Shown: positions 53,123 through 62,461 of the stretch, in pieces
How positions within the stretch are numbered: position 1 is the first letter of the stretch
Layout of the letters: the number at the start of each line of letters is the position of its first letter
From: Bacteroidota bacterium
GTDB taxonomy: Bacteria > Bacteroidota > Bacteroidia > Cytophagales > UBA9547
DNA length: 64,000 nucleotides
Direction of reading: 5' to 3'
Assembly (NCBI GenBank): GCA_004293915.1
Contig: RDZG01000064.1
Span: 1-64,000, forward strand
The notes under the pieces: model-generated
Told to the model about the DNA's origin: nothing
The model's database searches: none
What the model saw: the letters and a program-made list of their open reading frames with translations, nothing else
Position numbers and translations under genes: made by a program

Positions 53123-53944
53123 ATGAAATTTGTAGACATAAAAAACGATATTGCATTCCGCAAAATATTCGGAAACGAAAACAAGACCGAAGCATTGATT
53201 TCGTTTTTAAATGCTGTTTTATGTTTGCAAGAAAATAAAACTATTACGGATGTAATTATTTTGACACCTTATCAATTGCCCGAACTTCGTGGCGGAAAAG
53301 TTACCATAGTTGATGTAAAAGCAAAAGACAAATCAGGTAAAACGTATATTGTAGAAATGCAAATAGCCGAAGTCGATGGATTTCATAAACGAGTGCTTTA
53401 TTATGCATCTAAAAGTTATTCTTCACAAATTAATAGAGGCGATGATTACAAAAACCTAATGCCCACTTTTTTTATTGGTATTTTAGACTTTGTGGCAACC
53501 GAAAGCAAAAATTATATCAACAGACACATTGTAAAAAATGCTGAAACCGATGAACACTTTATAAAAGACATAGAATTTAACTTTATAGAACTTCCAAAAT
53601 TTAATAAAAATGTACACGAATTAAATTCTATTATCGACCAATGGGTTTATTTTATCAAAAATGCAGAAAACATAGAAGTTATTCCTGAAAATATTCAAGA
53701 CAAAGGACTTATTTTAGCCTACCAAGAAGCTGATAAACACAATTGGACTATCGAAGAGTTAGATGCTTACGACAAAATTTTTATCCGTGAGCAAGACGAT
53801 AGAGGTCGGATGGAAATTGCATTACGAAAAAACAACGAAGCCATTGCAAAAAAATTAATCAACAACAATTTTACAAACGAACAAATTGCTGATTACACAG
53901 AATTGAGCCTAGATGAGGTAATAATGTTAAGAAATGAAACATAA
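53123..53944 (+). CDS. Rpn-family PD-(D/E)XK nuclease/putative transposase
   Basis: A 273-residue protein of the Rpn/PDDEXK_2 family (recombination-promoting nuclease, formerly YhgA-like transposase). N-terminal NDIAFRKIFGNENKTEALISFLNAVL is the hallmark, followed by the active-site strands IVDVKAKDKSGKTYIVEMQI (Asp and Glu-x-Gln, about 68-87) and the helix KRVLYYASKSYSSQI. The C-terminus holds a small helical tail (NEAIAKKLINNNFTNEQIADYTELSLDEV) typical of the family. Such nucleases promote RecA-independent recombination and occur in many copies per genome. It lies 56 bases after ribD and has its own upstream region. Confidence 0.87.
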   Translation: MKFVDIKNDIAFRKIFGNENKTEALISFLNAVLCLQENKTITDVIILTPYQLPELRGGKVTIVDVKAKDKSGKTYIVEMQIAEVDGFHKRVLYYASKSYSSQINRGDDYKNLMPTFFIGILDFVATESKNYINRHIVKNAETDEHFIKDIEFNFIELPKFNKNVHELNSIIDQWVYFIKNAENIEVIPENIQDKGLILAYQEADKHNWTIEELDAYDKIFIREQDDRGRMEIALRKNNEAIAKKLINNNFTNEQIADYTELSLDEVIMLRNET

Positions 53945-53956
53945 TAAATACTAAAT

Positions 53957-54199
53957 ATGGCTGCTCAAAACTGGATAGAAAACAACAACAAACTCCAAAC
54001 AAATCTAAAATTTAAAACCACAATCGAAGCCTTAGATTTTATCAAAAAAGTTTCGCTTTTGGCAGATTCTGAAAATCATCATCCACGCATTGTGTTTCAA
54101 TATCGAACCGTTTTGCTCGAGTTGCAAACCCACGATGCCGGAAATATTATTACCAAAAAAGACTACGACTTGGCAAAAAAGATTGATATGTTGTTGTAA
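53957..54199 (+). CDS. Pterin-4-alpha-carbinolamine dehydratase-like protein
   Basis: An 80-residue protein resembling 4a-hydroxytetrahydrobiopterin dehydratase (PhhB/PCD), which recycles the pterin cofactor. Seen: NWIENNNKLQTNLKFKTTIEALDFI at the N-terminus, the active-site motif ENHHPRI with both histidines, and the C-terminal THDAGNIITKKDYDLAKKID. It starts 12 bases after the Rpn gene. The compact size is typical of Bacteroidota. No phenylalanine hydroxylase is in the window, and in many bacteria this fold has other uses. Confidence 0.85.
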   Translation: MAAQNWIENNNKLQTNLKFKTTIEALDFIKKVSLLADSENHHPRIVFQYRTVLLELQTHDAGNIITKKDYDLAKKIDMLL

Positions 54200-54294
54200 A
54201 TCAGTAATAAAAAAAACACAAAAGAAAAAAACCAAGTATATTGGCTTACTTTCAGGTATTTAAGTTGTATATATGCATACAAAATTCCTTTTTA

Positions 54295-55947
54295 TTGAAA
54301 AACATTACTAAGCTAATTTTCTGCTGTTTTTTAACTGTATTTACCTGCCAAGCTGCGTTTGAGTTTGATTCAAAAACCGCTAATTATGATTTATCTGGGC
54401 ATATTGGACTTTTTACAGATCAATCTCAAAAACTTTCAATTGATGATATAAAACTCAAAAACTTTCAACTAAATAGTAAAAGTAATTTTAATTTAGGCTA
54501 TTCAAATGCAAATTTTTGGTTCAAAACCGAACTCCGCAATACAGATATTTTAAATGAAACTTTTGCCATAAGCATCGAAATTCCGTTGCTTTCTCGTTTG
54601 CACTTTTATCTCTATGATCAAAATGGAAATCTAATAAAAAAACTAATAACAGGCTCCGAAACAGCTTATAAAACCAGAGAAGAAGGCATGAGGCATTTTA
54701 TGTTTTCTTTTTCGCCAATTCCAAACCAAAAATATACACTTTATACTCTTGCACACAACGATTTTGGCACCACAAATGTGCCATTCAAATTAGATAAAAA
54801 AGCTAATATTTTACAGTTTTATCAAAAAGAAACTTTTTTTTTAGAGCTTTTTCAGGGTTTGCTTATCGTTTGTTTTGTTATAACATTAGCTTTATTCTTA
54901 AACTTTAAAGACAAAGTTTATTTGTTTTATGCGATATATATTTTTGCAGTTTTTTGTTCTCGCATCACCATTTTTGGATTTATGTTTCAATATCTCCATC
55001 CCGAAAATCCAGAATTTATACCTATCACAAAAATTGTTTTTATTTTAGTAATGGCAACTTCGTTTATCAATTTTGTGCCTCTTGTACTCTCTTCTCAAAT
55101 TAAATATTTTATACGAACGCAAAAGTTTTTTTATATTCAATCAGCTATTTATTTGAGCCTTTTGGTTTACACCATTTCGCCTTTTAGAAGTCTTTTTTCT
55201 ACCGATTTCAATCGATATTTAATAAACTTTATGAATTTCAATTTCTTGCTTTCAATTATTTTAATTCTAACAATGGTTTACAAAAGTTTGAAACATAACT
55301 ATAAACCAGCAAAATATTTTGCATTAGCCATTTCTCCTTTAATGTTTATAATGATTTATTTGATGTTAAATAATTATTCTGTAATCAATTTAACTGGAAT
55401 AATTTATAGCTATCCGTTCGAAATTGGTTTTTCGCTCGAAATCTCTTTGCTTTTTGGTGCTTTAATAAATCGTTATAAAATAATAATGAACGAGCAAAAA
55501 CTCGATTATGAAACCAAAATAAAAACATTTGAAATGCAGTTTCAAAAAAATCAAGAACCTATCGAAAAGTACCAACATTCAAAATACTCGAATGTTGAAA
55601 TTATTGAAAACCATAAATTATTACAAAATTATATGCAACAACACAAACCTTATTTGAACCCAGAAATCAATTTAACAAATCTGGCAGAGCAACTCAATAT
55701 TCATCATAATTTGCTTTCGCAGGTTATCAATCAACTGGAAAACAAAAACTTTTTTGATTATATAAATTCGTACCGAATAGCCGAAGCCAAAGCCATGTTG
55801 CGTTCCGATAAATTTAATACTCTTTCTGCCGAAGGCATTGGCTACGAATGTGGATTTAATACAAAAGCTACTTTTTATGCCACATTCAAAAAAATTACTG
55901 GATTTTCGCCAGCCGAATACAAAAAAGCCGAAATGCTCGAAATTTAG
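54295..55947 (+). CDS. 7TMR-DISM sensor with C-terminal AraC-type DNA-binding domain
   Basis: About 550 residues, one chain joining a membrane receptor to a DNA-binding output. Start taken at TTG 54295 because KNITKLIFCCFLTVFTCQA is a signal sequence; an upstream in-frame TTG at 54241 adds 18 non-signal residues. A periplasmic 7TMR-DISM extracellular domain (FWFKTELRNTD, ETFAISIEIPLLSRLHFYLYDQNG) is followed by seven membrane helices (about residues 185-385), a coiled linker, then an AraC helix-turn-helix pair (NPEINLTNLAEQLNIHHNLLSQVIN and GIGYECGFNTKATFYATFKKITGFSPAEYKK). The ligand is unknown; a carbohydrate-like ligand is usual for DISM domains. The output must work while anchored in the membrane. 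Confidence 0.87.
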   Translation: MKNITKLIFCCFLTVFTCQAAFEFDSKTANYDLSGHIGLFTDQSQKLSIDDIKLKNFQLNSKSNFNLGYSNANFWFKTELRNTDILNETFAISIEIPLLSRLHFYLYDQNGNLIKKLITGSETAYKTREEGMRHFMFSFSPIPNQKYTLYTLAHNDFGTTNVPFKLDKKANILQFYQKETFFLELFQGLLIVCFVITLALFLNFKDKVYLFYAIYIFAVFCSRITIFGFMFQYLHPENPEFIPITKIVFILVMATSFINFVPLVLSSQIKYFIRTQKFFYIQSAIYLSLLVYTISPFRSLFSTDFNRYLINFMNFNFLLSIILILTMVYKSLKHNYKPAKYFALAISPLMFIMIYLMLNNYSVINLTGIIYSYPFEIGFSLEISLLFGALINRYKIIMNEQKLDYETKIKTFEMQFQKNQEPIEKYQHSKYSNVEIIENHKLLQNYMQQHKPYLNPEINLTNLAEQLNIHHNLLSQVINQLENKNFFDYINSYRIAEAKAMLRSDKFNTLSAEGIGYECGFNTKATFYATFKKITGFSPAEYKKAEMLEI

Positions 55948-56208
55948 CCAAATTCAAGGTATTTATTAAGTCCAAGATTATAAACTTGGACATTTACTAC
56001 TTATTTTAAGTGTAAAATTGTGTATTGTTTTACAAAAATCAAACACAATGCTTATGCTATATACTTATACATATTTCAACTCAAACACAATATCTAATAG
56101 AATGTATATTAGAAAAAAAGAAGATGGAAGAGAAATGAAAAAAGCTAGGAAAAATAAGATCAAAAATAAATATTTAGAATTTTCTTTTGAAGATATGGAT
56201 TAGTAAAC

Positions 56209-56250
56209 AAAAGCGAGGTTCTAACTTTAGTAAATTAAAACCTCGCTTTG
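56209..56250. terminator. Bidirectional terminator
   Basis: AAAAGCGAGGTT (56209-56220) pairs with AACCTCGCTTT (56239-56249) around an A/T-rich loop, with T-runs on the right and A-runs on the left. It separates the AraC-type gene (+) from etfA (-), whose stop is 14 bases to the right, and can serve both. Confidence 0.8.
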
Positions 56251-56263
56251 TAAATGAACAATT

Positions 56264-57208
56264 TTATGCCAATTTTTTTGCTGCTTCGGTAAGTTTTGGC
56301 AATATTTCAAAAGCATCGCCAACAATGCCATAATCTGCCGCTTTGAAAAACGGAGCTTCTGGGTCTTTATTTATAGCCACAATCACTTTTGATGAGTTTA
56401 CGCCAGCCAAATGTTGTATAGCACCTGAAATGCCAACTGCAATATAAATATTTGGACTTACTTTTACACCAGTTTGCCCCACGTGTTCGTGATGCGGACG
56501 CCAGTCCATATCCGAAACTGGTTTTGAACAGCCTGTTGCTGCTCCCAATGCTTTTGCTAAATTTTCTATCAAATGCCAGTTTTCTGGACCTTTTAATCCA
56601 CGTCCACCCGAAACCACAATTTCTGCATCTGTAAGTAAAATATCTCCAGTTGCTTTTTGTGTTTCTTTAATGGTAATATTAGTATCAGCCAACGATTGTG
56701 CCAAGATTTCAACTTCGGCTGTATTTGCAGAAGTTGTCAATGCAATAGCGTTTTTCTTAATTATCAATACTTTTTTAGCCGATTTTATTGCCACTTTTGC
56801 AAAAGCCTTGCCTGTGTATATACTTCGGTTTACACTAAAACCAGCCGAAACATCAGCCATTTCTGTAACATTGCTCACTATACTAGCACCTATTTTTATA
56901 GCCACTTTTGCAGCTACAGCATCAGCCGAAACCGATTTTGGAAACACAATTACATTAGCATTTTGTTCGTTAGCAATTTTTGCTACAAGCGAAGCCACAT
57001 CAACCGAAATCGAAGCTTGACTTTGCAGTGAAAATACTTTTTTTATGCCATAATTTCCCAAAACAGCCAGTTTTGATTGGTCTATTTTGCCAACAGCAAT
57101 GGCAAGAGCAGTTGTATTCAATTTTTGAGCCAGTACACTTCCGTACATGGCAACTTCCAACGAAGATTTTTTAATCTCATTATCAGCTATTTCTATATAT
57201 GCGACCAT
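56264..57208 (-). CDS. etfA: Electron transfer flavoprotein alpha subunit
   Basis: 314-residue ETF alpha subunit, soluble FAD-carrying electron shuttle between acyl-CoA dehydrogenases and the quinone pool. The C-terminal FAD domain shows VVSGGRGLKGPENW (about 209-222), AATGCSKPVSDMDWRPHHEHVGQTG and KVSPNIYIAVGISGAIQHLAGV, all conserved. Length is normal. Its partner etfB lies upstream on the same strand but is separated by a broken four-helix-bundle gene and tandem repeats, which is not the usual contiguous etfBA arrangement. Confidence 0.95.
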   Translation of the reverse strand: MVAYIEIADNEIKKSSLEVAMYGSVLAQKLNTTALAIAVGKIDQSKLAVLGNYGIKKVFSLQSQASISVDVASLVAKIANEQNANVIVFPKSVSADAVAAKVAIKIGASIVSNVTEMADVSAGFSVNRSIYTGKAFAKVAIKSAKKVLIIKKNAIALTTSANTAEVEILAQSLADTNITIKETQKATGDILLTDAEIVVSGGRGLKGPENWHLIENLAKALGAATGCSKPVSDMDWRPHHEHVGQTGVKVSPNIYIAVGISGAIQHLAGVNSSKVIVAINKDPEAPFFKAADYGIVGDAFEILPKLTEAAKKLA

Positions 57209-57234
57209 AATTATTAATTGTTAATGGTTAATTA

Positions 57235-57593
57235 TTAATTAGTTGTGTTAAGTTTTATTGATTTAATTATTGTAGTAATTATTTTTATTATTTCGATTGC
57301 ATCTTCATTGATGCTATCAAACTGTGCACTTGTTAAATATTCAGAATCTTTCAGTAGTTCAAGCCAATATATAGTCTCATTTGTTTCTTTTTGAGCAATT
57401 GCTAATTTATGTTTAAAATCTGCTTTGCTTTCTGCATGTTCTGATTCTCGAATCAATGCACCTATTGCAGTTCCAGATCTTAATAATTGTTTAGAAAGTA
57501 CAAATTCTTTTTTTCAATCTTTAAATATTGATTTAGTTTTATAATTCGAATTGCAAACTGATAACTTTTATTTTTTATTATATTTTCTTTCAT
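57235..57593 (-). pseudogene. Four-helix-bundle (23S rRNA intervening sequence-type) gene, frameshifted, inside the etf operon
   Basis: The frame from ATG 57591-57593 reads MKENIIKNKSYQFAIRIIKL, NQYLKIEKK and then breaks at the T-run 57508-57514. In the next frame the protein continues EFVLSKQLLRSGTAIGALIR, ESEHAESKADFKHKLAIAQK, ETNETIYWLELLKDSEYL to a stop at 57235. The joined product is the S23/four-helix-bundle family (about 119 residues) often encoded in rRNA intervening sequences and scattered through Bacteroidota genomes. One missing base in the homopolymer explains the break. Tandem TTAACAA repeats lie on the etfB side. Confidence 0.85.
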
Positions 57594-57605
57594 TATTTTT
57601 TCTTA

Positions 57606-57643
57606 TTAACAATTAACAATTAACAATTAACAATTAACAATTA
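57606..57643. repeat. Five tandem TTAACAA repeats
   Basis: TTAACAA repeats five times in succession (57606-57640), then TTA. It abuts the etfB stop codon. On the etfA side of the four-helix-bundle gene (57212-57241) the related sequence TAATTGTTAATGGTTAATTA occurs. Such repeats mark a slippage-prone or insertion-scarred spacer. Confidence 0.85.
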
Positions 57644-58384
57644 TTAAAGTACTTTTGCTTCAGATTTTAGTAATTCAAATAGTTTTTCAGGCGTTGCGGC
57701 ATCTATCATTTTGCAACCAGATTTTGCAGCTGGTAAATCAAATTGCATAGTTGAAGCACCCATTTCTGCACCAAAGGCTGGCAAAACTTCATACGGTTTT
57801 GTTTTTGCACTCATTATGCCACGCATGTTTGGAATTTTCCATTCTGCAATTGGTTCTTGGCAGCCTGCCACAAAAGGTAAATTTAATTCCACAATTTCTT
57901 TTCCACCTTCAATTTCTTTGGTCATAGTTGCTTTATTGCCAACTATATCGAGTTTCATTACAGGAGAAACCACAGGAATATTTAGCATTTCGGCAACCAA
58001 ACCATGCACCACATTTCCATTAAAATCAATAGATTCTCTACCCATTAAAATTAAATCATAGCTTTTTTTCTTTGCAATTTCAGCAATTTGAGTAGCAACA
58101 AAAACCGAATCTAAAGGTTCGGCATCTATCCGAATGGCATCATCGGCACCAATAGCCAAAGCCTTTCTAATGGTTGGCTCAGTATCAGCAGTGCCAATAT
58201 TTAATACAGTTAAGGTACTTCCAGCTATTGAATCACGCAATTCGACCGCACGAGCAAGTGCATAATCATCATACGGACCAATTATAAACTGTATATTTTG
58301 GGTATTAAATTTTGTGTTATTGTCGGTAAAGCTAATTTTAGAAACCGTATCAGGCACATGAGTGATACAAACCAAGATTTTCAT
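57644..58384 (-). CDS. etfB: Electron transfer flavoprotein beta subunit
   Basis: 246-residue ETF beta subunit, which binds AMP and docks with acyl-CoA dehydrogenases. Visible: MKILVCITHVPDT at the N-terminus, INPYD-type segment FIIGPYDDYALARAVELRD, ILMGRESIDFNGNVVHGLVAEML (the AMP-binding GxxxxDxxxxxVG region) and GGKEIVELNLPFVAGCQEP. It is the promoter-proximal gene of the split etf operon. Confidence 0.95.
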   Translation of the reverse strand: MKILVCITHVPDTVSKISFTDNNTKFNTQNIQFIIGPYDDYALARAVELRDSIAGSTLTVLNIGTADTEPTIRKALAIGADDAIRIDAEPLDSVFVATQIAEIAKKKSYDLILMGRESIDFNGNVVHGLVAEMLNIPVVSPVMKLDIVGNKATMTKEIEGGKEIVELNLPFVAGCQEPIAEWKIPNMRGIMSAKTKPYEVLPAFGAEMGASTMQFDLPAAKSGCKMIDAATPEKLFELLKSEAKVL

Positions 58385-58833
58385 AACTATGTTATTTTCA
58401 GATATATACCTAGATACTATGTCTGCTGAAATATGTTACATAACAAAGAAAAAATATTATTATTTTGTGTGGGATATTGGATTATTAAAATAAATTTTTG
58501 CCATTGAATTGTTCTAAAATAGATTTACAGTGTAATTTTATCTGCTATATACCACTATGAGGGTGTTTTAAAAACATATACTTTTAGTTTATTTTATTAG
58601 TTGAAAACGAAGGTCTCAACCAAACTCAGTCATATACGAGGTCAATTGTAGACTCTGTGCAACTCTGAGAAAGCTTTGAGAACTCTGTGTAACTCGTTAT
58701 AACACAAAGAACACGAAGATTCCAAAAAGGTTCACAAAGAATAAACTTAGTGCAACTCTGCGAAAGCTCAGTATCCTAAGTGGAATAAAAAAGTTGTTTC
58801 CATATAAGTTAGCCAAAAATTCTAAACTATACC
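58385..58833. other. Non-coding gap with imperfect internal repeats
   Basis: 449 bases upstream of etfB and downstream of purE. No gene. GTGCAACTCTG(A/C)GAAAGCT occurs twice (58657-58675 and 58750-58768, one mismatch), with related ACTCTGTGTAACTC and TTATAACACAAAGAACACGA between them. This CTCTG-rich sequence is of the kind repeated between genes in many Bacteroidota and looks like a degenerate interspersed element. Confidence 0.45.
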
Positions 58834-59349
58834 TTATTTCCCAGCATATTTTTCTTCTACTTCTTTGGCAGATTTTTCGACTATTTCGCTTTGTAAATGT
58901 CTGAATTTTCGTAAATTATTGGCAATTTCTAAATTTGATGTTGATAATATTTGTGCTGCTAGTATGCCAGCATTTTTTGCTCCATTAAGTGCCACAGTAG
59001 CTACTGGAACTCCTGCGGGCATTTGCAAAATAGAAAGCATAGAATCCCAGCCATCAATCGAATTGCTCGATTTTATTGGAACACCAATCACAGGCAAAAT
59101 ACACAACGAAGCCACCATGCCCGGCAAATGTGCTGCACCGCCTGCCCCAGCAATAATTACTTTTAAACCTCTATTTTCGGCTTCTTCGGCATATGTAAAC
59201 ATTCTTTTGGGTGTCCTATGTGCCGAAACGATAGAAATTTCATAAGGCACATTTAATTTATCTAAAACATCGGCAGCTTCTTTCATAATCGATAAATCAG
59301 AGCTGCTTCCCATTATTATTCCTACTAAAGCTTTTGTTTTTTGTGTCAT
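58834..59349 (-). CDS. purE: N5-carboxyaminoimidazole ribonucleotide mutase
   Basis: 171-residue class I PurE, which moves the carboxylate of N5-CAIR to form CAIR in purine synthesis. GIIMGSSSDLSIM at the N-terminus (phosphate and catalytic Asp), SAHRTPKRMFTYAEEAENRG with the catalytic His, AGAGGAAHLPGMVAS and LPVIGVPIKSSNSIDGWDSMLSILQMPAGVPVATVALNGAKNAG are all standard. No purK partner is adjacent. The ATG at 59349 gives the normal length. Confidence 0.96.
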   Translation of the reverse strand: MTQKTKALVGIIMGSSSDLSIMKEAADVLDKLNVPYEISIVSAHRTPKRMFTYAEEAENRGLKVIIAGAGGAAHLPGMVASLCILPVIGVPIKSSNSIDGWDSMLSILQMPAGVPVATVALNGAKNAGILAAQILSTSNLEIANNLRKFRHLQSEIVEKSAKEVEEKYAGK

Positions 59350-59483
59350 ATTTAATAAATAATTATAACCAAAAGTAATAATTAATAGTTATATTTCAAG
59401 TTCTCTAAAAATATTCATTTATTTTTGTTGAGAAAAACAATTATAAATGTTTATCTTGTTTTAGAATTCAACTTTTTTAAAAT

Positions 59484-61418
59484 ATGCTTATTGAGTCTGG
59501 CAAGTTATTAGCCCAAATCAATTCTCCCGAAGATGTAAGAAAACTCAACTACGATGAGGTGGTTTTGCTTTGTGGCGAACTAAGGCAATTTATTATTGAT
59601 AATGTTTCGATTTATGGCGGACATTTTGGAGCAAGTTTAGGCGTGGTAGAACTCACGGTGGCTTTGCATCATGTTTTCAATACACCTGACGATATGTTGG
59701 TTTGGGATGTTGGGCACCAAGCTTATGGGCACAAAATTTTGACTGGCAGAAAAGATAAATTTCATACTAATAGAAGATATAAAGGCATTTCTGGATTTCC
59801 AAAACGCAGCGAAAGCGAGTACGATGCATTTGGAGTTGGACACTCAAGTACCTCAATTTCAGCAGCTTTGGGAATGGCAGTGGCTTCGGCTTACAAAAAC
59901 GAAAAAGACAGACAGCATATTGCCGTAATTGGCGATGGTGCCATGACAGCAGGTATGGCTTTTGAAGCCATGAACCATGCAGGAGTTACAAACTCCAATT
60001 TGCTCATCATTTTGAATGACAATTGCATGGCAATCGACCCAAATGTGGGTGCTTTAAAGGATTATTTAACTGACATCACTACCTCGCACACTTACAACCG
60101 TTTTAGAGATGATATTTGGAAATTATTAGGTAAAATTTCAAAATTTGGTCCAAATGCTCAAGCCATAGCTTCGAATATGGAAGCAGCAGTGAAAACAGCA
60201 TTTTTAAAACAAAGTAATCTTTTTGAATCATTAAAACTACGTTATTTTGGACCTGTGGATGGACACGATGTGGGTCATTTGGTTTCTATTTTTAAAGATT
60301 TAAAAGATATTCAAGGTCCAAAACTATTGCATGTAATTACCAAAAAAGGAAAAGGGTATAAATATGCAGAAGAAGGCAATCCAACATTTTGGCATGCACC
60401 AGGCATGAAATTTGATAAAATAACTGGAGAATTACAAAAAAAATCGGTTGTTGGCAAACAAGCGCCACGTTATCAAGATGTTTTTGGCGAATCTATTGTT
60501 GAGCTAGCAAAAGCAAACGACAAAATAATGGGAATCACACCAGCAATGCCCACAGGTTCGTCTCTCAATTTGATGATGGCAACCATGCCCGACCGTGCAT
60601 TTGATGTTGGAATCGCAGAGCAACATGCCGTAACGTTTTCGGCTGGTTTGGCAGTGCAAGGTATGATTCCGTTTTGTAATATTTATTCAAGTTTTATGCA
60701 ACGTGCTTATGATCAAGTAGTTCATGATGTTTGTTTGCAAAATTTACATGTTATTTTTTGTTTAGATAGAGCTGGGTTGGCAGGTGCAGACGGACCAACA
60801 CACCATGGTGCGTATGACATTGCGTATATGCGTTGTTTGCCAAACATGATTGTTTCGGCACCGATGGACGAAATTGAATTACGAAATTTGATGTACACAG
60901 CCACCGAAACCAAACAACCTTTCTCGATTCGTTATCCTCGTGGACAAGGCGTAACTCCCGAATGGAAAGTGCCATTCCAAAAATTAGAAATTGGAAAAGG
61001 TAGAAAATTAAAATCGGGTAGTGATTTAGCCATTTTGAGTTTTGGAACAGCAGGAAATTTGGCTACAAAAGCCATCGAAAAACTCAGTTTAGAAGGAATT
61101 TCTGTTGCACATTATGATTTACGATTTGTAAAACCGCTTGATGCAGCTTTGCTCAACGAAGTTTTTAATACTTTTGATAAAATCTTAACCATTGAAGATG
61201 GCTGTTTACAAGGCGGATTTGGCAGTGCAATTTTAGAATATATGGCTGATAATCAGTTTGTAGCTGCTGTAAAAAGACTTGGAATTCCAGATTTAATTAT
61301 CGAACATGGCGAGCAAAACGAACTTTATGCTGAGTGTGGTTTCGATGAAAATATGATATGTGAAGAAGTTAAATCACTTTTATATCAAACTATAAAAAAT
61401 CAAGTTGTAGTTAGGTAA
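59484..61418 (+). CDS. dxs: 1-deoxy-D-xylulose-5-phosphate synthase
   Basis: Thiamine diphosphate enzyme that condenses pyruvate and glyceraldehyde 3-phosphate, first step of the non-mevalonate isoprenoid pathway. 644 residues, typical. Visible: YGGHFGASLGVVELTVALHHVFNTP, DVGHQAYGHKILTGR, the ThDP motif GDGAMTAGMAFEAMNHAG through ILNDN (about 155-183), HxxTKKGKGY, and the transketolase-like AEQHAVTFSAGLA with the catalytic glutamate. Monocistronic, with TATTTTTG (59420-59427) as a possible -7 box. Confidence 0.96.
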   Translation: MLIESGKLLAQINSPEDVRKLNYDEVVLLCGELRQFIIDNVSIYGGHFGASLGVVELTVALHHVFNTPDDMLVWDVGHQAYGHKILTGRKDKFHTNRRYKGISGFPKRSESEYDAFGVGHSSTSISAALGMAVASAYKNEKDRQHIAVIGDGAMTAGMAFEAMNHAGVTNSNLLIILNDNCMAIDPNVGALKDYLTDITTSHTYNRFRDDIWKLLGKISKFGPNAQAIASNMEAAVKTAFLKQSNLFESLKLRYFGPVDGHDVGHLVSIFKDLKDIQGPKLLHVITKKGKGYKYAEEGNPTFWHAPGMKFDKITGELQKKSVVGKQAPRYQDVFGESIVELAKANDKIMGITPAMPTGSSLNLMMATMPDRAFDVGIAEQHAVTFSAGLAVQGMIPFCNIYSSFMQRAYDQVVHDVCLQNLHVIFCLDRAGLAGADGPTHHGAYDIAYMRCLPNMIVSAPMDEIELRNLMYTATETKQPFSIRYPRGQGVTPEWKVPFQKLEIGKGRKLKSGSDLAILSFGTAGNLATKAIEKLSLEGISVAHYDLRFVKPLDAALLNEVFNTFDKILTIEDGCLQGGFGSAILEYMADNQFVAAVKRLGIPDLIIEHGEQNELYAECGFDENMICEEVKSLLYQTIKNQVVVR

Positions 61419-61474
61419 GCAAAAAACTTAGTGGTTAATATTCAATATTATATGAATACAAAGTTTTTGTATAA

Positions 61475-62461
61475 ATGATTAGCAGACAGAAAATGAATAG
61501 ACCAAATTACTTTGATGTTATTGAAGAACGCTTAAACCTTCTTGCTCTTAGGATAATTTCCAGAGGAAGGTTAAACATATTGGACTTTCATGGCCACTCC
61601 GAAAACTTCTACCAATATTTCTTAAATGAAGTTTATGGCTGGACAGTTACAAATGAAAATGATAACCAACAAAATGTTGAGGCAATTGATCTAATTGACC
61701 ATCCAAACAAGTTTGTTATTCAAGTTTCATCTACTTCGAGCAAACAGAAAATCGAATCTTCTCTTTCCAAGGATTCAATCAAAAAATATGTTGGATATAC
61801 ATTTAAGTTTGTTTCCATTGCAAGAGATGCTGACGACTTAAGAAAAGACACGTTCAAAAACCCTCACGGAATTAGTTTCACTCCCTCTGCTGACATAATC
61901 GATAAAAACTCCATCCTTTCAAAAATTAGAAGACTGCATATAAATGACCAAAAACGGATATACCAATTTGTGAAAGAAGAATTGGTGGCAGAAATTGACC
62001 CAATGAAATTGGAATCCAACTTAGCCGCTGTAATAAATATTCTTGCCAAAGAAGATTGGGACAAGTCAGAGTCAGTTGCTGAAATCAATAGCTTTGAGAT
62101 TGACCGAAAAATTTCCCACAACAATTTGAATGCTGCAAAAGTGATCATTGATGATTATACAGTTCATTATGGTAGGGTCGATAAAATCTACACAGAATTT
62201 GATTCACAAGGGAGCAACAAAAGCAGTTCTGTTCTCTCAACCATTAGACAGGAATATGCAAAAGCAAAAAGTAACTTGACTGATGACCAACTTTTCTTTG
62301 CTGTGATTTCTAAAGTGGAAGAAAAGATTTTGAATAGTTCCAATTATACTTCGATTCCATTTGACGAACTTGAACTTTGCATTAACATTCTTGTGGTAGA
62401 TGCATTTATTAGGTGCAAGATTTTTGAAAACCCAGACAGCTACAATTATGCTACTACCTGA
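61475..62461 (+). CDS. SMEK-domain protein of an ABC-three-component system
   Basis: A 328-residue protein opening with the SMEK domain (MNRPNYFDVIEERLNLLALR, then ILDFHGHSENFYQYFLNEVYGW, KFVIQVSSTSSKQKIESSL; the N(A/V)xxxDLID-type core NVEAIDLIDHPNK). SMEK domains are the N-terminal nuclease- or sensor-like part of effectors in the ABC-3C conflict systems described by Aravind and colleagues. The C-terminal 180 residues are a helical region with a coiled linker (HNNLNAAKVIIDDYTVHYGR). ATG at 61475 or 61493 is possible. It overlaps the middle-component gene by 14 bases, which overlaps the ATPase, so all three are one operon. Codon use looks richer in GAC, CTT and TCC than its neighbours, suggesting acquisition by transfer (by eye only). 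Confidence 0.82.
   Translation: MISRQKMNRPNYFDVIEERLNLLALRIISRGRLNILDFHGHSENFYQYFLNEVYGWTVTNENDNQQNVEAIDLIDHPNKFVIQVSSTSSKQKIESSLSKDSIKKYVGYTFKFVSIARDADDLRKDTFKNPHGISFTPSADIIDKNSILSKIRRLHINDQKRIYQFVKEELVAEIDPMKLESNLAAVINILAKEDWDKSESVAEINSFEIDRKISHNNLNAAKVIIDDYTVHYGRVDKIYTEFDSQGSNKSSSVLSTIRQEYAKAKSNLTDDQLFFAVISKVEEKILNSSNYTSIPFDELELCINILVVDAFIRCKIFENPDSYNYATT

Noticed and set aside
56018-56203. Small 61-residue gene between the AraC-type gene and its terminator
   Set aside because: Very low complexity and Lys/Asn-rich without family or ribosome-binding context; possible but unsupported.
57606-57643. TTAACAA tandem array as an operator or CRISPR
   Set aside because: Simple tandem repeat without spacers, in a degenerate spacer region.
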